NCBI GenBank assembly: GCA_026874595.1
Contig: CM049309.1
Span: 23,937,033 to 24,001,032 of the forward strand
Direction of reading: 5' to 3'
From: Sipunculus nudus
Lineage: Eukaryota > Annelida > Sipuncula > Golfingiida > Sipunculidae
DNA length: 64,000 nucleotides
Numbering within the stretch: position 1 is the first letter of the stretch; every line of letters starts with the position of its first letter. Positions 47,801-59,800 of the stretch are shown piece after piece. The position numbers were made by a program, and so were the translations under genes. Below the pieces are notes generated by a model. That model was not told the origin of the DNA. It saw only the letters and a list, made by a program, of their open reading frames with translations, and did no database searches.

Positions 47801-50800
47801 TGCGTGTGTGCTTTTGTCAATTTTCTGCCATACAACAAAACTGCATACTCCAAAATTTCATTACAACAGAAATTCGATTTACGGAACTAATTCCCATGGA
47901 ACAAACATGTTCATTATAACGAGACCTCACTGTAATGTTCATGTAAACAGTCAGAACATGACCCTAGGCCACCTGGAATGGATCAACAGGATGAGCCAGT
48001 GGTCATGATTATCTTCACCTCTGCTAAGGAGGATATGTTGTCACCCATGTAAAAAATTACACAAAATCCCCCAGAACTTTGGTTCAATTAAGTTTGGTGC
48101 AAATTTGGGTAAGGGGGTGGATCCAGTAGCATTGTTTAACTTGGGAGAAAGTGCCATTCAAGTTGACCATGTGAATGACATGTCATTGTAGAGCATGGTT
48201 CAAAGAGCCACCATAATACAAGCATTATACTGTCACAGTCAACACCTACTGAAGAGGAAATGAGAAGGTGAGAGACTGAAGATTAGGGTCAAACAGAGGA
48301 AAGCTCACATGGAGGAGAGTGAAGAAAGGAAAATTCACCTACATCAGTCTGAGCAGATCTAATCTTTTCCATTGCTTGAACTTCTAGATCCAACTTTTCC
48401 TCTACTAGGGGGCTGTAAACATAGACAATACCCATGTACAGAGATCTGTGATCATTTTTCTTTTTTCACATTTTTAAACAAAAATATTTATATATCATTA
48501 CTCTTCCATACTCTGAATTGTTTAGTTTAAATATCTTTGATTTACAAAAAGGCTGCATTGTGTAAAGCTTAAATGAATTATATAATATAAAAATTTCATT
48601 TTTTACAAGACCTAAACAAATTCCATATTCATTAGAAGGCATTAGGTCAATAAGATTTAGAGGAACTCACCAGTGCTTCTTTACAAATCCTATGTCTTCA
48701 TTAAGTCTGGTGTTCAACACCTCAGCTATGGCCACCTTATTTTTAATTCTGCTCTCAATCCTGCCACGGTAGGACACATGCCACTGCAGCTCATTGATGT
48801 CTAGTGAACACGCCTCATGCTCTGTGTATATGGAATAAGAACAGTCATGTTTATTCATGATATACAGTTACTGGTGTATAAGAGTGATTGATTCAAGGTG
48901 GGGGGCACTAAGGCTGTTACTCGAGCTCAGTAATGTACAGTACAGTGGGTCACAGCACTACGGTTCTATAAAAAGTGGTAAGATCCTATATGTACACAAG
49001 GTATCCTTGACTATTTAAAAGGTACTTGAGAATGCTTCAAAAATAACATCTGGTTCTGGTAATGCCAGTGGTTCCCATGGCTGCCAATGAAGCCAGTACA
49101 GGTCATGAAATTTGTGAATTCAAAACAAGTCACATACAGTGGAAACAGTGTGAAAGTCTGTGTACTGATAAGATCACTTGTGAATTAAGACCACTTTTGG
49201 TCAGGCCCACCGGTGGTGTTACTGTACATGTTTCACAGTATTAAGTGTTGCTTGCATCAAAGTTAGGTTAAATTCCTATGTTGGTTCACTGTGACATAAA
49301 TACTACAGATGCACAGTCCCAATTCATAAAACATTAAGGCAAAATGCAGGCTAGAGACAGCCAGGTGTTAGTATTTATTTCTTCTAATTTTTCCTGTCTT
49401 AGGACAATACACAAACACTGTTAGCTTCCGTTTATGCAATTCAAGGATTGAAGGAAGGGCAACAGAATCACAAAAAATACCAAAATAAGCAGGATATTGT
49501 TTTCAAATACTGTGGTCAGCCTTTTGTTCATGATGGTTTAAATTTGTTCGATATTCACAAAAAGGGAATCATTGCAAAAAAAAACCTTATATAAATAAAA
49601 AGCCAAAACTACACAGGTGTAAATGCATACCATATAAATAATCAATGCCTGAAGCATTGCAAGGCACAATTTTGATTATATTAATTGAACATTTGCTACT
49701 GTTTTTAATAGTAAAAATGAAATTTTTGGCTAACACTCAGTAACAGCTTGCAGAAAATAGGTCACTGTGACCTTATTTAAGCTTTCCAAGGAAGTTTTTA
49801 TCAGGACTTCCCTCGTTATGTCAGAAGTTACTAGGTCCAATGATTATGATTTGTGCCTTGTAGCACATCCAAGTTTCAGACCACTACTCATGTATAGCGG
49901 TGCACAGTGAGAAACTGACACCAAACACCATTGATGTAATTTTGCATTTTCAAAATACAACCTATTAAATATTGAGATATTTGAGCTTTTGCATAAAAAT
50001 TTACTGGAAAAAGAATTATTTCTGAGGGGTGTAAACAAGCCCTGTAATACACAAAATATAGGTAGAAGTGACCTAATTTTCAGTTTTCAAGGAGATTTTT
50101 ATGGACCTCTATGGAAGTCAAAGTATGAAGTTTCTAGGTCTAAGAGTATAGATTTGTGCTCTGCTGACATGGAAGGACAAGTGACAAAGACCCATCACTA
50201 TAGCTAATATAACGTTCAGTCAGCTGAGCTCAAAACCTTCAGATTTGTTCTGCTGATGATTACTATGAAAAAAATTTTTAGTGAAACTGTGATATAACTT
50301 TTTGTGCTGTTGAACATTACCCTGATAAACCAATATTCATGCTGGATACTAAAGTCAAAATGCCTGTTGTACTGTGAATGGTAACTGAAATTACCTTTTT
50401 GCACAGCAAGTGGTAACTCTCTCAATCGTTTGATGGACAGACTATTAATTTGACCACCCAGGTTCTTCACTCTATCCTGTTCTCTGTGCAGCATGTTTAA
50501 CGTATCCTGACGATCTTGATCAAGTCGGGCAAGCAAGGCAAGGACTTCATCTATCACCTCTTCTGCACCCAGATATGGGATTTCAAACTCTTCCTCCTTA
50601 CCACCTGTTAAATCAAAAACAAAACTAGAATATCAGCAAAAGCTGACAAAAGTCCTCAGCCAAAAGAAGAGTGTTTAGAGGTGGTAACAGTAACAAGTAC
50701 AAAATATCTGTTCTCACATGGATATATATCTGTACATGTCTCAGTTATAAATTTAAAATGGAGAGGTATGTACCATGATTCATAACAATCCACCAAATGC

Positions 50801-53800
50801 TTCCTGAAATATAAGCTTCTAAGTTTTATTCTATTATAAGCTCTGTGACCTTGAAAAGTAGGTCAAGGTCACCCATCTTCAAACTTGACCGAGATTTTAT
50901 CCATATACATCTTCACCAAAGAAATAAAATTCCTATTGTGAATCATTTAAGAGATATCCCGCTCACAAGACAAAGTTGAAAAATCCAAGAAAAATTCATT
51001 AAAAATCAGAAATTGTAGGTGGTGCCTCCAAACTCGTGCAGCAGTTACAGACCATCAGTCCCTATGATCATAGTAAGTATTGTGAAAATCCACCAAATGG
51101 TTCCTGAGAAATAAGCTTCCAAATGTTTTTTCTATAATCAGCTCTAAAACGTAGAAAAATAGGTCAAGGTCACCCATCTTCAAACTTGACCGAGATTTTG
51201 TCAATATACATCTTCACCGAAAAAATAATATTCCTACTGTGAATCCTTTTAGAGATATCCCGCTCACAAGCTCAAAGTTGAAAAATCCGATAAAAATTAA
51301 ATAAAAATCAGAAATTGTAGGTGGCGCCACCAAACTTGTGTAGCAGGTACAGACTATCAGTCATTATATTCATAGTAAGTTTTGTGAAAATCCACCAAAT
51401 GGTTACTGAGTAATAAGCATCTAAGTGTTTTTCTATAATCAGCTCTAAAATGTAGAAAAATAGGTCAAGGTCACCCATCTTCTAACTTGACCGAGATTTT
51501 GTCGATATACATCTTTACTGAGGAAATAAAATTCTGACGGTGAATCCTTTTCAAGATATCCCGCTCACAAGGTAAAAGTTAACGGACGCCGGACAGACGG
51601 ACGGACGGCAAGACAGACGGACGGACAGCTTGGGTGACGACAATAGCCCATCAGCCTAAGGGCTAAGGGCTAAAAAAAAAGTGTTCACTTGCAATCAAAA
51701 GGATTTCTATAAACCATCTGCTGTTCTGCAAGCTGTACAATATAGTGAAATTATCAAATGTGATATGATTGATCACGATGTAACAGAGCATTTGGTCACT
51801 AAGTTTCAAATATGTTTAACAACAGCATAATTTTTTTATTTAACAAGATAAATTAACTGTTTCCATAAAAATCTCTTAATGCAAGTCAGACTCTGCTTCC
51901 TGAAAAAGGTTACTGTAGGTACTATAATGAAAATTATTTCACTGTGAAAAGTATATGTTTAAAAAATCAGATTGAAGGATAAAGTTTTCAGTGGTTACAT
52001 GGCATTGTTACCTGATATGTGTTCTGTCTGAGGCCTTACATCTCAAAAAGGTGTAACACACTCACTTGGACTGACATGGCCTCCAAATCCTTGAACAGCC
52101 AAGTTGGCACTGGGTGGCTTTGTGTGTACTGTAGAGGCAGAACTTCCAGCAAACCGCAACTGTCTTCTACTGCTCCCCGCACCTTAGACAAACCAATTAT
52201 TTCTTTCAGCTAAACATGTACAACACTTATGGCCAAAAAAGGTGGCTTCTAAGATGCTTTATTCATAAATCAGTGAGGGAAACCCTTTTTTTACATTTTT
52301 ATTATGTATTTTTTTATTTAAACTAGTGGCCCATGGGCCATGACACTAAGCTGAATTCAAGGATTGTTGAATTCGATTACAAGATGGAGAGATCCAAGAT
52401 CTATATACATGCTAACTTTCAGCTCAATACATTGAGCCACTCCAGAGATATCGGCTGTTATCTAAAAGACACCCAGTTTCAGACTGCCGAGAAAGGATTG
52501 CAGGTGGTGCCAACTGTCTTTGTTATGCACAACTACATAAGTGAGGGAACAACTATGCCGGGTTATGGAAGATCAGTCCAAGGGTCTCAGAGGAGTTCTC
52601 CAGAAACAAACATTGTTTTTGTATCACATTTTTAATTATTTCGGGGGTACTTATGAGCCCGAAAGCTCAGAGGATATGGGTAACAGAGACCTAATTTCAT
52701 GAAGACTTTTCATGGAGCTCCCTAGATGTCAAGTATGAAGATTCTAGGTCAAGTGGTTACGATTTGTGCCCTGTTACAAGATGAGGCTTTATTTGAAAGT
52801 CTCACAATGAGAAAAAAAATGCGTACAAATTTAAAAAAAAAAGGTGGCGCCACCAGTCTGCAGGAACTGATAAAACACTCCATGACCAATATGAATGCAA
52901 AAAATCATGGCCATCAGTACATTAGTTATTCAGATACTGCAGCTTTTGTATCACATTTTTAATTATTCTTAGGAGTACTTACAAGCCCCATAGCTCAAAG
53001 GATATGGATAACAGAGACTTAATTTCAGGTTCCCATAGAGACTTTTCATGGACCTCTCTTGATGTCAAGTTAGAAGAATCCAGGTCCAGCGGTTACGATT
53101 TGTGCCCTGTTAACAGATGACAGCTTCTTTGAAGGTCTCAAATGTATAGAAAAAAAATCATAACATTAGAAAATAAATAGAGGTGGCGCCACCAGTCTGC
53201 AGAAAGTGATGGAACATCCCATGATCAATATTCATGCAAAGAATCATGGTGATCAATGCAGTAGTTATTCAGATACTTGAGCTTTTGTATCAAATTTTGC
53301 ATTATTCTGGGGGGTACTTCAGAGCCCCATAGCTCAAAGGATATGGGTAACAGAGACCTAATTTCAGGTTTTCAAGGACATTTTTCATGGCCCTCTCTGT
53401 ATACTGTAGATTCAGATAATATCGTGGGCTTAAAATTTCGTGGTTTTTGTACAAAACGCATATTGTGGGGTATTTGAATTCGTGGAAAGACAAATAAAAC
53501 TTTAGAAAATTATGGTTATTAATACCTCCATGTGCGCAAGGAAGACGAGCCCGATGTACAAAGGTGGTTCGGCTTTGATGCTTATCACACGGTGCGCCTG
53601 TACCGCGGTCAATCAGGTCAGTGTTGAACAAACATGCTTCGCCCTACCCTAGCCTAACAAAGAATTAATCAGCCGTGACCGACACGTGCCGGGCGATACA
53701 TCGCCTGTTAGTTGTAACACCCGATACATCGGCTATCAGTTATAACACCCGATCACACCACGTTCACAGAAAACGTAAATCATCACTTGACCGGAGGAAA

Positions 53801-56800
53801 AAAATAAACGGGACCGTCCACATGAAGGTTTTTAACTTTTTTTTTATCTAGGCGGTAGTCACATGTGGCGCCTGTAAATCCCTGACGGGGCGGTTCGTCA
53901 TTCATCATGTCAGCTATATTTGGAGATTATAAAGAAATAATTTGCCTAATAGTATTCGGTGGCGCTTACATACGCTAACATATATATGTACCACTATCGG
54001 CAATATTCGGAAAAAGTACCGCCTTATTCGGAATAAGTGCTCTTTCGCGTCCCGCGGTAATCGCGGTAATGCAAATGAGACTACACGGCCCTTGTCTCTT
54101 AGACCAATAGGTAGCGTAAGTCTCGTTTAATATCTATTGAAAGAAGGTTGAAAAGGCCGGATTCGAAAAAGCCGTGCCTCGGTAGCTATGGTTACGAACA
54201 TTGGAACTTGTGTACCGTTCTAGGCGTGTCAGAACTACCGCTTTGCTCGACAGAAATGTGGTATTGTTCTTGAATTTTTCATCCGAAATGCTGGTAAGAG
54301 GAAAACACGTTTTCAGTTTAAATTATACGTTGATATTGTTTTATTGTAAAGATATCAGGGGCCGTGTTCGTACGATATCAGGGGAAATAATTTAATTGAC
54401 AAAAGAATATTTATAAATCCCGTATTTTAATAGTAATTTACGAAAAGCAATTCAGTGCATTTAATGATTGTATCAAAAAACAATCATAAAAAAGTAATAA
54501 ACAATTTTTGTATCTTTATTGAAAATTCAGCCAGGGGTAACAATTATAAATATAAAGTCGACCACCAGTTGCCGTTGAGATACCGTATATCCTCTGACCG
54601 TGTGATTTTTTGATCGTTGGAATCATGAATTCGTGGATTATCTTGATCCACGAAAACCACGAAAATAAAATCCCAACTAATATTTCTGAATCTACAGTAT
54701 TAAGTTTGAAGATTCCAGGTCCAGTGGTTACAATTTGTGCCCTGTTAACATATAACAGTTTCATTGCAGGTCTGAAAAAAAAAAGAGAAACAAAATCGTA
54801 AAAATTGGAAAAAAATACAGGTGGCGCCACCAGTCTGCAGGAAGTGATGGAACATCGCATGATCAATATTCATGCAAAGAATCATGATGACCAATGCAGT
54901 AGTTATTCAGATACTTGAGCTTTTGTACCAAATTTTGCATTATTCTGGGGGGTACTTCAAAGCCCCATAGCTCAAAGGGTATGGGTAACAGAGACCTAAT
55001 TTCAGGTTTTCAATGAGATTTTTCATGGACCTCTCTGGATATTAAGTTTGAAGATTCCAGGTCCAGTGGTTACGATTTGTGCCCTGTTAACAGATGACAA
55101 GTTCATTGGAGGTCTAAAAAAAGAGAAAAAAATTCGTAAAAAATTGGAAAAATACGGGTGGTGCCACCAGTCTGCAGGAAGTGATGGAACATCCCATGAT
55201 CAATATTCATGCAAAGAATCATGGTGATCAATGCAGTAGTTATTCAGATACTTGAGCTTTTGTATCAAATTTTGCATTATTCTGGGGGGTACTTAAGAGC
55301 CCCATAGCTCAAAGGATATGGATAACAGAGAGCTAATTTCAAGTTTCCACAGAGACTTTTCATGGGCCTCCCCACAGGTCAAGTGAGAAGATTCTAGGTC
55401 CAGTCGTTACGATTTGGCCCTGTTAACAGATGACCACATCTTTAGAGGTCTCAAAAATAGAGAGAAAAAAATTCATAAAAATAAAAAAAATACAGGTGGC
55501 GCCACCAGACTGCAGAAACTAATGAAACACTCCATGATCAATATCCATGCAAAAAATCATGGTGATCACTGCATTAGTTGTTCAGATACTTGAGCTTTTG
55601 TATCAAATTTTCCATTATTCTGGGGGGTACTTTGGAGCCCTATAGCTCAAAGAATATGGGTAACAGAGACCTAATTTCAGGTTTCCAAGGAGATTTTTTA
55701 TGAACCTCCCAGGATGTCAAGTTACAAGATTCTAGGTCCAGCAGTTACAGTTTGTGCCCTGTTAACGGACAGACGGCCAGACGGACGACGGACAAAGAGT
55801 GATCGCTATAGCTCAGATGACTTACAGTCAGCTGAGCTAAAAATCATATGATCAGGGGGAAAACAGCTGAACATGATAATAGCACAGTAAATTTGCTAAA
55901 CAGGTAGTTGCTGAACTTGTTGAATTTGGAGTGACCAGTCATGGTCACAGTGGTAGAATGCATTATGTATTAATTTAATGAAACTAACTTGCTTTTTAAT
56001 GTGATTGTAACATAACCAGGACTCCCACCAGACTCCTAAAGGAATATAGGAATTTTATAGAAGGACCTGAGATAAAATTATAGGAGTTTATAGAAATTTT
56101 TAGCCTTAAATACAGGAATTTTCCCTGCACAATTGTGGCTTGCTCTGTAAATTAAACTAAAAATAAATCCTTCAAGCAGCTTCACAGCAAATAGTAACTA
56201 ACAGTCACAGCCTAGCAAGGTACTGGTTTAAATATTTGCTTAAATACATGTGAAAATCACCTCTGCTGTGCAAAATGCCGTTTGTTGAAGGTCCTCTGCT
56301 CAGTCCACATGAGGATGCCCTGCTGATGATGTCCGTCTCCACCTCCTTGCACCATTCCTCGATGATGTTCTGCAGAAGCTCTAGATGAGATGTGGCTTTG
56401 TTCACACAAGTAGACATAGCCTTTGTCATCTGGCAGCTGCGTCGCTGGAACAGTTTTGGGACTTCTGGCCATCCATCTGCTAGATTTAGAGTACACAATT
56501 TGACATGCAGATCTCTACGTATCATACACTGCAAGGTCTAGGACCAGGAAATCAATTTGTATCAGGAGGACTTGGAGACAGTTACAGACATACTCTTGGT
56601 AACTGCAGGTAAACATTAACAAATGACAGATATATATAGATTACTGCTCCCATATTCATATATTTTGAAGTGTAGATGGATCAGTTAATGGTACTGACAT
56701 TTATTTAACATTAAAATGGTTGGTTTACATGGCTCAAAACAACTGTTTTAATAATAAATATATTATGTCCCTGGCATGACTGAGTATCAGCTTGTGTGTC

Positions 56801-59800
56801 AGGAAATACTGTCTACCTTAAGTAAATAAGAGATGTGAAATGAATAAAAAAAATTTTTGAAAAATCAGAGCCTTACTTCTTTCAAATCATTTTGTATTTG
56901 ACTTTGATATAGTTAAAGAATTAATTTGATATAAAAGACATTTTTCATTGACAACTAACTAAGGTCATGACAACAAAAAGATAACGGTACTGAACTTTCC
57001 AAAAACTTTTAAACTCACCGGCTCCTTCTGCTGGATCTGCATTTCCTGTCTTTAAGCACCCTTTTCCATGACTGAATTCACCTGTAATCCACAAGTAATT
57101 ATACTGAATAAACAGATGTAACAAAAATGTGTGCACCACATTTTTAAATGTTTCCTAAAATAACAGTCATAGGAATTATTCTGCACAGTAAGAATAGTTT
57201 ACATTTAAATATCTCTGATTTGATACAACCATTTGATTGCTTGGCTCACACTGTGATGCAAGTCAAGTATTCCTAAATATATAAAATGCTAAAATATGCA
57301 CAAAGGAAAAAAATGGGTGGCACCACTAGTCTCGTGCAAATGATACATTCATTAAACATCAATAAGATGTAAAATTCTAATTTAACACATGTATATACAG
57401 AAATTACTGGAAACAAGTGACCCATGGGTTATGACGCTCAGCCGACTGGCATGTTGACAATATGTCCTTTCACAGCAACAAATAAAGATAATGTAGGTGG
57501 CATCATAGTTCATGCATATTAGCATAAGATCATCAACACCCATAAGCACATCAAATTTGATGACAATCCATCCAGCTGTTCCTGAGGAATCTGGCAATTT
57601 GTGTGTATTTTGCATTATTTCTGGGGTGCTCAAACATGGCCTGTAACTCAGATAATATAGGTCACAGTGACCTCAATTCAAGTTTCTGAGGAGAACTTTT
57701 GAGGAACTCTCAGGATGTCAAGTAAGAAGATTAAGGTCAAATGGTTATGATTTGTGCCCTGCTTTGGTATCAAATTTTTTAATTATTCTGGGGGTGCTTA
57801 TAAGCCCCATAGCTTCGAGTATATGGGTAACAGAGACCTAATTTCAGGTTTCCAAGGAGACTTTTTCATGGACCTCCCTGGTTGTCAAAATAGAAGATTC
57901 TAGGTCCAATGGTAATGATTTGTTCCCTGCTTTGGTATCAAATTTTCAATTATTCTGGGGGGGGGGGGGGGTACTTATAAGCCCAAGGCCGCCATAGCTT
58001 GGAAAAATATGGGTAACAGAGACCTAATTTCACGTTTCCAAGAAGACTTTTCATGGACCTCCCTGGATGTCAAGTAAGAAGAATCTAGGACCAATGGTTA
58101 GGATTTGTGCACTGTTAAAGGATGACCACATCTTTAAAAGTCTTAAAAACAGAGAAAAAAACACAAAAAAATTTAAAAAAAACAGGTGGCGCCACCAGTC
58201 TAGAGAAACTGATGAAACACTCCATGATCAAAATCCATGCATAAAATCATGGTGATCAAGGCATTAGTTGTTCAGATACTTGAGCTTTTGTATCAAATTT
58301 TCCATTATTCTGGGGGATACTTCAGAGCCACATAGCTCTGAGGTTTTGGGTAACAGAGACATAAATGATAATTTTAGGGTTTCCAAGGAGACTTTACACG
58401 GGCCTATCTGCAGGTCAAGATAGAATTTTATTAAGATTCTTGGTCCAGTTGTTACAATTTGTGCCCTGTTATCAGATGACCGCATCTTTTAAGGTATCAA
58501 AAACAGAGAAAAAAATCGTAAAAAATCGAAACAATACAGGTGGCGCCACAAGTCTGCAGAAACTGATGAAACACTCTATGATCAATATCCATACATAGAA
58601 TCATGGAGATCAATGCATTAGTTGTTCAGATACTTGAGCTTTTGTGTCAATTTTTTCATTATTCTGGGGGGTACTTTGGAGCCCCAGAGCACAGAGGTTT
58701 GGGGTAACAGAGACCTAAGTTTAGGTTTTCGAGGAGACATTTCATGGGCCTCCCTGCATGTCAAGTGAGAAGATTCTAGGTCCAGTCATTACGATTTGTG
58801 CCATGTTAACAGATGACCGCATCTTTTAAGGTCTAAAAAATAGAGGAAAAAAAATCGTAAAAAAATCGAAAAAATACAGGTGGTGCCACCAGACTGCAGA
58901 AACTGATGAAACATTACATGATCAATAATCACTTATATTCATCTGAGCTAAAAATGCAACATTTGTATGAGATTTTACTCAAATAGACCAATTTAAAAAT
59001 CTTTTGGTGACATATGGAGGATCTGAATGACTAAATATTCCTCAAACTTTGCAAGACACATCAAGAAATAAATTTCAAAGCTGCTTGTAACATTTTTGTT
59101 GCATTTTTTAAGACCATTTTGCAAAATTTGCATGCTATTTGTGCACATGAGGAATAATATTTCATTTTAATGATGTAGTGTAACATATTTATTCTGCAGC
59201 CTTGAAAACTGGGAATAAAGTGGTTTTTCTCAGAATCCCAAAAAAATGAGAGTCACTATGCCTTTATCTTGAGGTTACAGGAAATTTCTCCAGGAAATCA
59301 TTGAGTCTCTCACTCTTTGGTTAGGATTTAGAAGGTCTAAAGGTTATGATTTGGTGCCTCCTGATCAAGAGATTGGCAGAAAACCACTGACAAAGACCCT
59401 TAGCTACAGCTCAGCATGAGTGAGACAACTGTACTTGCATACCTGTATATAAAACCAAATATATAGGTCTTGCAATACTGACCTGGATTATGTTCTTAAT
59501 CAGAAATGAGTGAGGAACTTTTTACTGAATGTTTCCTTTATACCTGTATGCAGGAGTTAGACTATTGCAGTATTAGCATATAGCATAGTACATGTATCAA
59601 ATGATCAATGTAATGTCAATCTGCAGGATACTATAGCATATAGCTGAATACATGCATCAATGTGAAGTCAATCCGCAGAAGACTATAGCGTATAGCTCAA
59701 TACATGCATCAATGTAATGTCAATCTGCAGAAGACTATAGTGTTTAGCTGAATACATGCATCAATGTGAAGTCAATCTGCAGAAGACTATAGCGTTTAGC

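Larger units (their letters stand above)
50605..56260 (-). other. CCDC178-like intron 3, dominated by repeats
   Basis: 50820-51600 carries a roughly 300-bp unit repeated about 2.5 times (AGGTCAAGGTCACCCATCTT, then CCGAGATTTTGTC) ending in an ACGGACGG tail. 52322-55842 is a family A element interrupted by a TA-flanked MITE. 55843-56260 shows nothing recognised. No missing exon is needed because exons 3 and 4 join in frame. Confidence 0.65.

Noticed and set aside
56257-56496. Second open frame across exon 3 (YSKSSRWMARSPKTVPATQ...)
   Set aside because: The other frame joins exons 2 and 4 in phase and continues the coiled coil; this one does not.
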